From Solirubrobacteraceae bacterium (GTDB lineage Bacteria > Actinomycetota > Thermoleophilia > Solirubrobacterales > Solirubrobacteraceae): a DNA stretch of 64,000 nucleotides. The position numbers and the translations under genes were made by a program. The notes under the pieces are model-generated. The model ran no database searches, had not been told where the DNA came from, and worked only from the letters and a program-made list of their open reading frames with translations. Location: positions 1 through 64,000 of the forward strand of contig JAUJOF010000009.1 in the NCBI GenBank assembly GCA_030447785.1, given 5' to 3'. Positions 34,127 to 42,917 of this stretch are shown in pieces; positions within the stretch are counted from its first letter, which is position 1, and every line of letters begins with the position of its first letter.

Positions 34127-37068
34127 GCCGCCGTCTCCGTGCGGCAGATCGTGGGGTGGGCGCACCGGGTGGGTGGGCCGGATCCGAAGGCGCAGCTTGC
34201 CGGGCGCGCGGCCAGGACCCCGGTGCGCAGCTCGGCGACCGCCTCGCGCGCCACCGCGACCACATCGTCGAGCAGCGCGCGGAAGGTGGCCTCGTCGACC
34301 GCGTCGCCGTTCACCGTGGCCAGGCCGGGGTCGGCGCCCTCGATCACCGCGCCGCGCGGGCGCAGCTCGTCGTCGCGGTAGGCCTGGTAGAAGCCGCCCA
34401 CGGGGTCGAGCCCCAGCAGCTGCTCAGCCGCCCGGAGGTAGATGCCGACCTGCAGCGCGCGGCGCTCGATCCAGCCCGCCCCCGGGACCCCGGCCCGCCC
34501 CTTGTAGTCATAGACCAGCGCGCGCCCGGCGCCGTCGACGTCCACGCGGTCGATCGTGCCGTGCAGTCGCAGCCCCTCGCCGAGATCCAGGGCGGGCAGC
34601 GGGTCGTCCTCGCGCCCGAAGGCGACCTCGAAGTGGGCGGGCGCGAAGGCCGAGCCGGCGCCGACGGCGTGGGCCAGCAGGCGGTCGAGGTCGGCCTCCA
34701 GGCGGCGCAGGTGCGCGCGCAGGCGCTGGGCGTCGTGGGAGATGGGATAGGCGGCGGCGTGCTCGTCCAGCGCGCGACGCAGCGCCGCCCGCGCCGCGGG
34801 CAGGTCGTCGGGGCGCAACGGGCGGGGAGCGCCGGCGGCCAGGCCGCGCAGCACCTCCTCGAGCAGGCGGTGGGCCAGCGAGCCGCGCACCATCGGCTCG
34901 GGGTCGGGCTCGATGCTGCCCGGGCGCAGCCAGCGCTCCACGAACCACCGCACCCCGCAGCCGACCAGGGTCTCGAGGCCGGTCCCGGACCACCGGTTGG
35001 CGCCCAGAGCCTCGAGCATCCCTTCGTCGCGCAGCGGGCCGAGGACGGCGGGCCGCCGGCGCGGTCCGGCCAGGGCCGCAGCGCGGGCGGCCTCGCCGGA
35101 GGTGGGCGCCTCGCCCGCCGGCCAGCCCACCGCGCCCAGGGAGCGCCGGCGCGTGCGCGCCCGGAGGTCGTCAGCGTCGAAGAGGTCGCAGACGTCGTCG
35201 ACGAAGAACGAACGCACCGCGGGGTCGCCGTCGTCGGTGGCGGTGTGCCAGGAGAGGACCAGGCGCTCCTCGGGCCGGGAGGCCAGCGCGTAGAAGAGGT
35301 AGCGCTCGGCACCCAGCGCCTCGTCGCCCCGTCGGCGCAGACGCAGCCCGGTGTGGACGGCCAGCTCGCGGCGCGCGTCGTCGGAGAGGAAGGGCTCGGG
35401 CCGCGGCGCGGGCGGGAAGGAGCCCTCCTGAAGACCAGTGACGAAGAGGACGCGCACGCGGCGCGCGCGCACGGCCAGCGCGTCGGTGACCGCGACTGCC
35501 TCCGGCGCCGCAGGGAGGGAGGCGTCGACCTCGAGCGCCTCGAGCGCGGCGATGAGGTCGGCGGGGGCGGCCGGGAGCGCGGGGGCGCCCGCGGCGGCCT
35601 GCGCGCCGGCCAGCCTCTCGAGCTCGTCGAGGGCGTCGCGGACCACGGCCAGAGCGCGGGCGTCGACGAGCTCGGCGGCGTTGAGCAGCGGCGCGCGGCC
35701 ACGCCACTCCCCTGCGAACAGCGCCCCCGCGCGCTCGCCCACCGCGGTCAGCAGCGCCCGCGGGCCGCGGCGGGCCGCCTCGCCCAGCGCATCGACCTCC
35801 CACAGCGCCCGGCCCCCGTCGGCCTCCCACGCGGCCCGCGCGGCGGCCACGCTGCGCAGGCCGTCGCGGCGCATCCGCCGTTCCAGGCGGTCGGCGGGCC
35901 AGTCGGCCCCGGTGCGTCCCGGCGCGCGCAGCCACGCCAGCAGGTCACCGGCGTCCCCGCCTCCCAGCGCGGCGCGCAGCAGGCCCAGCAGCGCGCGCCC
36001 CAGCGCTGTGCGTCCCAGGCCGACCGGGCGCTCCAGCGCGATGGGCACCTCGAGCGCTGCGAACACCCGCTCGAGCAGCGGCGCGACGTCCGCGGGGCGG
36101 CGCACCACCACGGCGATCTCCTCGCCGGGCACGCCGCCGGCCAGCAGCGCGTGCACCTCCGCGGCCACGAGCTCCAGCTCGGCGCGCTCGCCACCGCCCT
36201 CGAGCAGGGTCAGGGCCTCGCCCACCGTCCGGCGCCCGGCGCCCGGCTCGAACAGCCCGCGCTCCAGGTGATGCAGGGCGGCCCGCGCGGCCGGGGCGTA
36301 GTGCTCCTCACGGGCCGGCAGCTCCTCCACGGTCGCCTCGGGGCGTAGCGTCTCGAAGGTGGTGGCGCGGCCCGCGAACGCCGCCCGGCCCGGCTCGTAG
36401 GGCAGGGAGGCGGTCACCTCGGTGATGCGTCCCAGCACGAGCAGCGCGTCGCACTCGGCCGGCGTGAGGTCGTCGAACCCGTAGACGAACACCGGCGTGG
36501 TGCCCCAGCGCGCGGGTTCGGTGGCCAGGACGTCGAGGGCACGCGCGTCGCGCAGCTCCCGGTCCGTGTGGTCCAGGCGCTCGAGTGCGCCGCGCCATCC
36601 CCGATACAGCGCGGCCAGCTCGCGCCCATAGGCGGGATCGCGCCCCGTCGCGGCGCTCCAGTCGGCCAGGGCGCGGGCCAGGCGCCCGGGCTCGACGCGG
36701 GCGGCCTCCATCTCCGCCCACAGCGCCCCCAGCGCCGCCGCGAACCCGGGAGTACGCGCGGACTCTCCCAGGACGTCCAACCGGGTGACCTGCACGACCC
36801 CGGCGACGATCCGCTCGCGGGCCACCGGCCCGAGCAGCGGGGCCTGCAGGCCCGCGCGCACGGCCACCTCGTCTCCCAGCCCCGCGAAGGTCGTCACCTG
36901 CACGCCGAAGACGGTGCCGCCCGACGCCAGCTCCCGGCGGAAGCGCTGGGCGTCGGCTCCCCGGGGGACCACGAGCAAGGGGCCGCAGCGCGCGGCGGCG
37001 CGCACGCCGCCCAGCACGACACGGACCTTCTCGGCGTTGGCGGGTCCGGTGATCAGGTGCAGGGGCAC
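34123..37068 (-). CDS. AddB-like exonuclease subunit
   Basis: 981 residues from GTG 37068, where VPLHLITGPANAEKV resembles the family start; a GTG at 37113 would add 15 residues. The phosphate-binding loop is degenerate (GPANAEKVR without GKT), as in AddB, whose helicase domain is inactive and scans for Chi. The C-terminal PD-(D/E)XK nuclease is complete: VRGSLAHRLLEEVL, GTIDRVDVDGAG and VYDYKGRAG. An Fe-S set is suggested by LVGCGVRWFVERW together with three cysteines in CAFGSGPPTRCAHPTIC. The spacing differs from the usual C-x2-C-x5-C. Coupled to the helicase gene by a 4-nt overlap. Confidence 0.85.
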   Translation of the reverse strand: MPLHLITGPANAEKVRVVLGGVRAAARCGPLLVVPRGADAQRFRRELASGGTVFGVQVTTFAGLGDEVAVRAGLQAPLLGPVARERIVAGVVQVTRLDVLGESARTPGFAAALGALWAEMEAARVEPGRLARALADWSAATGRDPAYGRELAALYRGWRGALERLDHTDRELRDARALDVLATEPARWGTTPVFVYGFDDLTPAECDALLVLGRITEVTASLPYEPGRAAFAGRATTFETLRPEATVEELPAREEHYAPAARAALHHLERGLFEPGAGRRTVGEALTLLEGGGERAELELVAAEVHALLAGGVPGEEIAVVVRRPADVAPLLERVFAALEVPIALERPVGLGRTALGRALLGLLRAALGGGDAGDLLAWLRAPGRTGADWPADRLERRMRRDGLRSVAAARAAWEADGGRALWEVDALGEAARRGPRALLTAVGERAGALFAGEWRGRAPLLNAAELVDARALAVVRDALDELERLAGAQAAAGAPALPAAPADLIAALEALEVDASLPAAPEAVAVTDALAVRARRVRVLFVTGLQEGSFPPAPRPEPFLSDDARRELAVHTGLRLRRRGDEALGAERYLFYALASRPEERLVLSWHTATDDGDPAVRSFFVDDVCDLFDADDLRARTRRRSLGAVGWPAGEAPTSGEAARAAALAGPRRRPAVLGPLRDEGMLEALGANRWSGTGLETLVGCGVRWFVERWLRPGSIEPDPEPMVRGSLAHRLLEEVLRGLAAGAPRPLRPDDLPAARAALRRALDEHAAAYPISHDAQRLRAHLRRLEADLDRLLAHAVGAGSAFAPAHFEVAFGREDDPLPALDLGEGLRLHGTIDRVDVDGAGRALVYDYKGRAGVPGAGWIERRALQVGIYLRAAEQLLGLDPVGGFYQAYRDDELRPRGAVIEGADPGLATVNGDAVDEATFRALLDDVVAVAREAVAELRTGVLAARPASCAFGSGPPTRCAHPTICRTETAA

Positions 37069-37196
37069 GGCAGACCCGCGATGGTCGCGCACGGACCCGA
37101 CGACCTGACGCACCTGCGCTGCGGTGGGCTTTTGCCCAGCGGCCCTGGCGGGGAATCACAGGTCAGCCGTAAGACACGAAGAGAGGAGAACCCGCG

Positions 37197-38012
37197 ATGG
37201 CCAAGGTCGAGGAGAGCATCGAGGTCGACGTCCCCGTACGCACCGCGTACGACCAGTGGACGCAGTTCCAGGAGTTCCCGCAGTTCATGGAGGGCGTCGA
37301 GGAGGTCCGTCAGCTGGACGACACCCACCTGCACTGGCGCACGAAGGTCGCCGGCAGGGAGAAGAGCTTTCGCGCCAAGGTGACCGAGCAGATCCCCGAC
37401 GAGCGCATCGCGTGGACCAGCGAGGAGGGCGCCCGCCAGGCCGGCGTGGTGACCTTCCATCGCGTGGACGACCGGCGCACCCGGATCATGCTCCAGCTCG
37501 AAGCCCAGCCGGAGGGCATCGTCGAGAAGGCCGGCGACGCGCTGGGGCTGCTCGCGCGCCGGGTCACGAGCGATCTGGAGAACTTCAAGCGCCTCATCGA
37601 GTCGCGCGGCCAGGAGAGCGGGGCCTGGCGCGGCGAGGTGGGCCGGGCCGAGCACAGCGAAGAGGGTCGGGCCTGGGGCCCCGAGGAGAGTCGGCCCTGG
37701 CGCGGCGAGGAGAGTCGGACCGGGCGCCCCGAGCAGAGTCGCACCGGGCGCCTCGGCGCGGAGAGTCTGGCCTGGCGCGGCCAACCTCCGGTCGAGCCCG
37801 ATCACAGGAAGCGACAGATGGACGAGACACCGCTTGAGGTGGTGCGGTTGTACACACAGGGACTCGAGTTCCCCGCGACCAAGGAGCAGGTCCTGGAAAG
37901 CTTCCAGCGCAACGGGGCGCCGGGCGAGGCCGTGGAGATCATCCGCTCGAAGAACCACCCGAGGTTCGCAGCCCCGAACGAGGTCCTGGTGTACCTGCTC
38001 CGGGACACCTAG
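37197..38012 (+). CDS. SRPBCC domain fused to a DUF2795 domain through an octapeptide-repeat linker
   Basis: 271 residues with GAGGAGAA before the ATG. Residues 1 to about 138 are an SRPBCC/polyketide-cyclase-like domain (IEVDVPVRTAYDQWTQFQEF, FMEGVEEVRQLDD, ERIAWTSEEGA), a lipid- or hydrophobic-ligand pocket fold often found in stress gene clusters. Residues 139 to about 196 are seven imperfect eight-residue units (consensus E-E-S-R-x-W-R-G). The C-terminus, ETPLEVVRLYTQGLEFPATK to PNEVLVYLLRDT, matches DUF2795, a small helical domain normally found alone. The molecular role is unknown; the fusion may tether a binding domain to a partner. Confidence 0.8.
   Translation: MAKVEESIEVDVPVRTAYDQWTQFQEFPQFMEGVEEVRQLDDTHLHWRTKVAGREKSFRAKVTEQIPDERIAWTSEEGARQAGVVTFHRVDDRRTRIMLQLEAQPEGIVEKAGDALGLLARRVTSDLENFKRLIESRGQESGAWRGEVGRAEHSEEGRAWGPEESRPWRGEESRTGRPEQSRTGRLGAESLAWRGQPPVEPDHRKRQMDETPLEVVRLYTQGLEFPATKEQVLESFQRNGAPGEAVEIIRSKNHPRFAAPNEVLVYLLRDT
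37611..37781. repeat. Coding 24-bp repeats (octapeptide array)
   Basis: Seven consecutive units of 24 bp (the last 27 bp) encode QESGAWRG, EVGRAEHS, EEGRAWGP, EESRPWRG, EESRTGRP, EQSRTGRL and GAESLAWRG. The central units share GAGGAGAGTCGG at the DNA level. In-frame minisatellite that forms the linker of the fusion protein; length variation between strains is likely. Confidence 0.8.
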
Positions 38013-38017
38013 GCTCG

Positions 38018-38083
38018 CCTGCGCGCCCGCCCGGGTGGGCCTGCGCGCCCGCCCGGGTGGGCCTACGCGCCCGCCCGGGTAGG
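38018..38083. repeat. Three tandem 22-bp repeats before uvsE
   Basis: Units 38018-38039, 38040-38061 and 38062-38083 share the core GCGCGCCCGCCCGGGTGGG; units 1 and 2 are identical and unit 3 differs at two positions. Each contains the near-palindrome GCCCGCCCGGGTGGGC, so each could fold as RNA. They fill the space between the SRPBCC fusion gene and uvsE and may act as a terminator or be a replication-slippage product. Confidence 0.85.
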
Positions 38084-38093
38084 CGGGAGAGGT

Positions 38094-39038
38094 ATGCGTC
38101 TGGGTTTCGCGGTGAAGGTTCTCGGCGCCGGCGGCCTGCCCTCGCACGACACCCGCCGCTGGCAGTCGGATCCCGACCTCTCGGTCTCCCTACAGCGCCT
38201 CGAGGCGATCCTCGACTACCTCGACGACAACGACATCCGCTTCTACCGGATGGCCACCGCTCTGGCGCCCTACGCCAGCCACCCCGACCTCCCCCGGTTT
38301 CGCGACCAGCCGGCGCGCTGCGCCCCGGCCCTGGAGCGGGTCGGAGCGCGAGCGCGTGAGCTGGGCATCCGCCTGAGCTCCCATCCCGGGCAGTACACCG
38401 TGCTCAACTCCGAGGACCCTGCGGTCCAGCGCCTGGCCGCCGTCGAGCTGGAAGTGCAAGCCGAGCTGATGGACGGAATGGGCCTGGGTCCCGAGTCGGT
38501 GGTCGTCGTGCACGTCGGCGGCGCGGCGGGCGGGGTGGCCGCCGGCCTGGAGCGCTTCGAGCGCGGCTTCGCGCTCCTGTCCGAGGCGGCGCGGGCCCGC
38601 CTCGTGGTCGAGAACGACGACCGCAGCTTCGGCCTGGCCGACGTCCTCTCCCTGAGTCAGCGCATCGGCCGCCCGGTGGTGTGGGACATCCTGCACCACC
38701 ACTGCCACGACCCGCAGGGCATCCCCGATCGCGAGGCGCTCGACCGCGCACTGGCCACCTGGCCCGCGGGCGTCATCCCCAAGGTCCACGTCTCCACGCC
38801 CAAGACCGCCGTGGAGGAGCGCAAGAAGCGCGTCGGCCGGCGCGTCGAGCGCTCGCTGGTCCTGCCCCAGCTGCGCGCCCACGCCGACATGATCGACCCG
38901 ATCGCCTTCAAAGGGTTCCTCAGCCAGACCGCCGCGGGCCTGGACTTCGACATCATGCTCGAGGCCAAGGCCAAGGACCTCGCCCTGCTGCGCCTGCGCG
39001 AGCAGCTGGCGGCGCGGAGGACCGCGGTGGGAGTCTGA
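38094..39038 (+). CDS. uvsE: UV DNA damage endonuclease UvsE
   Basis: 314 residues with GGGAGAGG just before the ATG. TIM-barrel UVDE family, related to endonuclease IV: MRLGFAVKVLG, DNDIRFYRMATALAPYASHP, LSSHPGQYTVLNSEDP, VVVHVGGAAGG, LVVENDDRSFG, VVWDILHHHCHDPQG and PKVHVSTPK supply the His, Glu and Asp metal ligands. It nicks DNA 5' of cyclobutane dimers and 6-4 photoproducts, an alternative start of excision repair. It adds to the DNA-repair content (Ku, AddAB, topoisomerases) of this stretch. Confidence 0.95.
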   Translation: MRLGFAVKVLGAGGLPSHDTRRWQSDPDLSVSLQRLEAILDYLDDNDIRFYRMATALAPYASHPDLPRFRDQPARCAPALERVGARARELGIRLSSHPGQYTVLNSEDPAVQRLAAVELEVQAELMDGMGLGPESVVVVHVGGAAGGVAAGLERFERGFALLSEAARARLVVENDDRSFGLADVLSLSQRIGRPVVWDILHHHCHDPQGIPDREALDRALATWPAGVIPKVHVSTPKTAVEERKKRVGRRVERSLVLPQLRAHADMIDPIAFKGFLSQTAAGLDFDIMLEAKAKDLALLRLREQLAARRTAVGV

Positions 39039-39137
39039 GTTCTACGAGGGGCCGCCCAGCGGCGCGGCGGCCGGAAGCGACAGCAGGGCGAGCACGGTGG
39101 CGCGCAGGGCGCTCCGGAAGGCGAGGAGGGTCTGGAT

Positions 39138-39572
39138 TCAGTGCGCGGCGCGGCGGGCGCGTAGCGCGTACAGCAGGCCCGAGGCCAGGAAGAGGGCGGC
39201 GGTGAGGACCAGCCAGCGCTCGAGGTAGGGCGTGGGAAGCAGGCCCGTGGCCGACCGGTAGCTGTCCGGCGCCAGCGACAGGATGAGCGGCAGGAACATC
39301 AAGAGCAACAGGCCCGACAGCAGCGCGGGGACGCGCACGTGGTTGACCGCCCGGCGCGGGCGCGCCCGGCCGGCCAGCCGGCCCAGCAGCGTGTAGAGGG
39401 GAAAGAGCACGAGGTCGTGGACCAGCGCGGCGCCCACCAGCCACAGCCCGATCGACAGGGCGCCCGAGGTCTCGGCGATCTTCAGCGCCGCGTAGGCGGT
39501 CAGCGCCAGGCTGGTCGCCAGCGCGATCAGGTGCAGCGGGGTGGTCCCGTAGAGGGCGCGCACGCGGGCCAC
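39138..39572 (-). CDS. Small integral membrane protein partnering the molybdopterin oxidoreductase
   Basis: 144 residues from GTG 39572, which follows the oxidoreductase stop by 2 nt. Four hydrophobic segments are visible: HLIALATSLALTAYAALKI, IGLWLVGAALVHDLVLFPLY, VPALLSGLLLLMFLPLILSL and WLVLTAALFLASGLLYAL. No domain recognised. Because it is tightly coupled to a membrane molybdoenzyme, a structural or electron-transfer membrane subunit is the simplest reading. Confidence 0.7.
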   Translation of the reverse strand: MARVRALYGTTPLHLIALATSLALTAYAALKIAETSGALSIGLWLVGAALVHDLVLFPLYTLLGRLAGRARPRRAVNHVRVPALLSGLLLLMFLPLILSLAPDSYRSATGLLPTPYLERWLVLTAALFLASGLLYALRARRAAH

Positions 39573-39574
39573 CG

Positions 39575-40876
39575 TCAGGCCTCGAAGGTCATGCGCGAGA
39601 CCCACTTCGTGTTGTGCACTCCGGGGCCGGCAGGGATGATGATCCGCGCGGGGAAGCCGTGGTCCAGCGACAGGTCCACGCCGTTGACGCGCAGCGCCAG
39701 CAGTGACTTGTCGGCCGCGACCTGGTCGGCGCTGAAGGTCGTGGTGGCGAAGGTCCCCTGGCCCTCCAGCGACTCGGCGGTCATCACCGTGCCCGCCGGC
39801 ACCCCGGCCAGCGCCGCGAGGTCGCGCAGGCGCACGCCGGTCCACGTCTGCGTGGTGGACCATCCCTCCACGCAGGCGATCGGCAGGCGGTAGGTGTGCT
39901 GGGGCAGCTCCAGCAGCTGCCCGCGCGAGAGCGAGCGGGCCACGGTCCCGCCCGCGCCCCGTACCAGCTCCAGCCGGTAGGACGGACCGGCCATCTCGGC
40001 GGTCACCCCCACCGACGCCGCGGGCTTGTTGACCTGGAAGTCGTTGGGTCCGTCGCCGTAGACGCGCCCGCGGGGGGCCAGCAGCGCCACCGGGCGGGTC
40101 ACGGACCCGCCGATGGTCTGGCCCGCCGTGAGCACGAAGATCGCCGCCGAGCTGCCGGCCACCAGCCCCAGCAGCCCGCGGCGCGAGAGCGTCGGCTCGC
40201 GCGGCGCCGCGGGCACCAGCTCGTCCTGGCCCTCGAAGCGCTCCTCCGGCCGCGTCTGCTCCAGGGGCACCCGCAGCTCGTCGATCAGCCGCCGCGTGCG
40301 CCGCGCCCGGCGCATGAGCGGCAGCTTGATCGCGACGTGCACCACAAAGCCCGCCGTGAACACCCACGCCCCATACAGGTGCGCGGGGTAGAACGAGAAC
40401 GGGAACGCGTACCAGTAGAGGATGTTCAGGGTCCCCGTGACGAACTGGAAGATCGCGCCGCCCACCAGCGCAAGCAGGCTGAGGCGCTCCAGCGCCTGCG
40501 CCGGCGAGACCACCGGTGGCCAGGTGAACAGCTTGGGGATGACCGACCACAGCTTGGCCAGCAGCACGGGGGTCAGGACCAGCCCCCCGATGACGTGGAT
40601 GCCCTGGTTGACCGCGTACAGCCAGACCGGCTCGGTCGGCCAGTCGAACAGGTAGAAGCCCAGCAGCCCTTTGTTGGCGGTCAGGTCGTTGGAGCCCAGT
40701 CGCGGGTTGTAGGCGGCGTAGGACAGAAATCCCGTGACCGCCACGAACGGGATGCCCACCAGCAGCACGCTGGCCAGCAGCGAGGTCATCCACCGCCCGC
40801 GCAGGGGGCTGCGCCACGCACCGGGACGGAAGGGCCCGGGCGGCGGGGTCTTCGAGAAGAGGCGGCTCAGGTTCAC
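39575..40876 (-). CDS. Membrane-bound molybdopterin-dependent oxidoreductase with cytochrome b-like N-terminus
   Basis: 433 residues. The first 200 residues contain about five membrane helices (TSLLASVLLVGIPFVAVTGF, GIHVIGGLVLTPVLLAKLW, VFTAGFVVHVAIKL) with histidines placed as in cytochrome b561-type domains. A further segment LSRRGLLGLVAGSSAAIFVL has a twin-arginine look and precedes the soluble part. The C-terminal sulfite-oxidase-fold domain contains PIACVEGWSTTQTWTGV, whose Cys is the expected Mo-cofactor ligand, and DHGFPARIIIPAGPG. The catalytic domain is therefore probably outside and linked to membrane heme. Substrate unknown; sulfite or methionine-sulfoxide-type reactions are possible from family knowledge. 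Confidence 0.88.
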   Translation of the reverse strand: MNLSRLFSKTPPPGPFRPGAWRSPLRGRWMTSLLASVLLVGIPFVAVTGFLSYAAYNPRLGSNDLTANKGLLGFYLFDWPTEPVWLYAVNQGIHVIGGLVLTPVLLAKLWSVIPKLFTWPPVVSPAQALERLSLLALVGGAIFQFVTGTLNILYWYAFPFSFYPAHLYGAWVFTAGFVVHVAIKLPLMRRARRTRRLIDELRVPLEQTRPEERFEGQDELVPAAPREPTLSRRGLLGLVAGSSAAIFVLTAGQTIGGSVTRPVALLAPRGRVYGDGPNDFQVNKPAASVGVTAEMAGPSYRLELVRGAGGTVARSLSRGQLLELPQHTYRLPIACVEGWSTTQTWTGVRLRDLAALAGVPAGTVMTAESLEGQGTFATTTFSADQVAADKSLLALRVNGVDLSLDHGFPARIIIPAGPGVHNTKWVSRMTFEA

Positions 40877-40944
40877 TGCGCGACGGTACGCGGGCCGATA
40901 CGGGACCCGACGTCGAGGTGGGCCACCAGTCTCGCGCCACCTTC

Positions 40945-42198
40945 TTACGATTCGGCAACAGAGCCGGGCGCCACCGTCAGGGGGTCAGCGCGCGGCTGGC
41001 CGGCAGCGCCCACGGGCGCGCCCTCGTGGGGCAGGAAAAAGCGAATCCGGGTGCCCTTCGCGGACTCCTCGAGCCAGATCCGACCGCCGTGGGCCTCGAC
41101 GATGGTGCGGGCGATCGCGAGCCCCAGGCCCGCGCCCGCGGGGGTGCGACCGGCGTCGGCGCCGCCGCGGTACAGGGGCTCGAACACGTGGTCGCGGTCG
41201 ACCTCGGCTATGCCGGAGCCGGTGTCGGCCACCTCGATGTACACCCCCGTCGCAGCCTCCTCGGCCCGCACGGTCACCGAGCCGTCGGGCGGGGTGTGGC
41301 GGATCGCGTTCTGCAGGAGGTTGAAGAGGACGCGCTGGACCTTCTCCGGATGCGCGCGGGCAGGCCCAAGCGTCGGGGGCACTCGCACGTGGACCTGCAC
41401 GCCTCCCGCCTCGGCATGCGGTCGCATGGCCTCCACGGTCTCGGTGACCAGGTCCTCTACCTGCACCTGCTGCAGCGTCCAGCGGATCTCGCCTGCCTCC
41501 AGGCGCGACAGCTCGAAGAGGTCGTCGATGAGGTCCGACAGGGCACCGATGTGGGTGCTCATACGCCCCAGGTACTCACGCCGCGTCGCGGCGTCCACGA
41601 TGTCGTCGTCGACGGCCTCGGCCAGCAGCTTCAGCGCGGTGATCGGCGTGCGCAGGTCATGAGAGATGGCGGCGACGAGATCGCGCCTCGCGCGCTCGGT
41701 GCGCGCGAGCTTCTCGATCGCCGCGTTGGCCACTGCGGCGAGGTCGGCCAGCTCGTCAGCCGACCCGGTGGCCGCGGACGGCGCGCGCGAGCCTTCGCCC
41801 ACCGCCGCCAGCGTGGTGTGCAGCGCGTCGATGTCGCGCATGACCCCACCGGCGAAGAGCTGTGCGGCGCGCACCGCCACCAGGCCGGCCAGGGCGGTGA
41901 TCGCGAGCACGATGGCCGCGTCGTGACCGGACACGAACATGAGCTGCGCGCCGACCACCATCGCCGCCACCAGCTGACCGATCGCGATGGCCACCGCGAA
42001 GGCGAACTGGCGTCGCAGGGAGCCCAGCCGGTGCCTGCGGCGGATAAGGGCATGGGCGAGCAGGAGGGCTCCCGAGCCCAGCGTCAGGAGAATGACCAGC
42101 GTGACCACGCCGTCGTAAAGCCCGAAGAAGATGGCCACCAGCGCGGCGAGGACGGTGGCCACGCCCAGCACGAGCAGCAGCGACCGCAGAATGCTCAC
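40945..42198 (-). CDS. Sensor histidine kinase
   Basis: 417 residues from GTG 42198, overlapping the response regulator stop (GTGA). The N-terminus has about four hydrophobic segments (SLLLVLGVATVLAALVAIFF, VTLVILLTLGSGALLLAHAL, AVAIAIGQLVAAMVVGAQLM, AAIVLAITALAGLVAV) and little extracellular sequence, so the signal is probably sensed in or at the membrane. Then a HAMP-like linker, the H box AAISHDLRTPITALKLLAEA, the N box LFNLLQNAIRHTP, G1 VADTGSGIAE and G2 PAGAGLGLAIARTIVEAHGG. Orthodox kinase paired with the next gene. Confidence 0.93.
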   Translation of the reverse strand: MSILRSLLLVLGVATVLAALVAIFFGLYDGVVTLVILLTLGSGALLLAHALIRRRHRLGSLRRQFAFAVAIAIGQLVAAMVVGAQLMFVSGHDAAIVLAITALAGLVAVRAAQLFAGGVMRDIDALHTTLAAVGEGSRAPSAATGSADELADLAAVANAAIEKLARTERARRDLVAAISHDLRTPITALKLLAEAVDDDIVDAATRREYLGRMSTHIGALSDLIDDLFELSRLEAGEIRWTLQQVQVEDLVTETVEAMRPHAEAGGVQVHVRVPPTLGPARAHPEKVQRVLFNLLQNAIRHTPPDGSVTVRAEEAATGVYIEVADTGSGIAEVDRDHVFEPLYRGGADAGRTPAGAGLGLAIARTIVEAHGGRIWLEESAKGTRIRFFLPHEGAPVGAAGQPRADPLTVAPGSVAES

Positions 42199-42917
42199 GG
42201 CTGGAAGCGGTAGCCCACGCCCCAGACGGTCTGCAGGTGCTCGGGTCGACCGGGGTCGACCTCGATTTTGGCCCTCAGGCGGCGGACGTGGACCGTGACC
42301 GTCGAGGTGTCGGTGTAGAAGGCGAACCCCCATACCGAGTCCATGAGCTGGTCGCGCGAGAACACCTGGCCGGGGTGACGGGCCAGGAAGAGCAGCAGAT
42401 CGAACTCGCGCTGGGTGAGGGCGGCCTCCTCGCCGCGGACGAAGGCGCGACGAGCGGCCGCGTCGATTCGCACATCTCCGACCTCGATGACCTCCTGCGG
42501 CTCTGACGCCGGATCGGCCCGGCGCAGCACCGCGCCGACCCGGGCGACCACCTCCGCGGGCGAGAACGGCTTGACGACGTAGTCGTCGGCGCCCAGTCGC
42601 AGACCGGCGACGCGGTCGGATTCCTCACCGCGGGCGGTGAGCAGGACGACCGCCGGCGGGGGGCCCGGCCCGCCGGCGGACAGGGCCCGCAGGCGGCGCA
42701 TGACCTCGAGCCCGTCGATGCCCGGCAGCATCAGGTCGAGCAGCACCAGGTCGGGGCGCCGACGGGTCGCCAGCGCCAGGGCCTCCTCACCGTTAGCGGC
42801 GATGCGCGTCTCGTAGCCGGCGCGCACGAGATAGCGCGACAGGACGTCGGTGATGGTCGGCTCGTCATCGACGAGCAGCAGCGACGCGCGGACCTGCACG
42901 TTCGGGCTGGCGGCCAT
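42195..42917 (-). CDS. OmpR-family response regulator
   Basis: 240 residues from ATG 42917 with AGAGGA upstream. The receiver domain has the acidic pair VDDEPTITD, phospho-acceptor Asp in LVLLDLMLPGIDG, Thr in LLTARGEE and Lys in YVVKPFSP. The C-terminal winged helix reads LTQREFDLLLFLARHPGQVF and TVTVHVRRLRAKIE. It is a DNA-binding transcription regulator controlled by the coupled kinase downstream. The regulon is not evident from the window. Confidence 0.95.
   Translation of the reverse strand: MAASPNVQVRASLLLVDDEPTITDVLSRYLVRAGYETRIAANGEEALALATRRRPDLVLLDLMLPGIDGLEVMRRLRALSAGGPGPPPAVVLLTARGEESDRVAGLRLGADDYVVKPFSPAEVVARVGAVLRRADPASEPQEVIEVGDVRIDAAARRAFVRGEEAALTQREFDLLLFLARHPGQVFSRDQLMDSVWGFAFYTDTSTVTVHVRRLRAKIEVDPGRPEHLQTVWGVGYRFQP

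Noticed and set aside
34156-36348. Plus-strand 730-codon open frame
   Set aside because: Antisense to the AddB-like gene, no recognisable features.
37128-37156. SigB-like promoter before the SRPBCC fusion gene (CTTTT ... GGGAAT)
   Set aside because: The -35 lacks the leading G and the spacing is too long for the consensus.
37611-38083. Possible CRISPR array
   Set aside because: The repeats are contiguous 24-bp coding units and 22-bp tandem units without spacers, and no cas genes are present.
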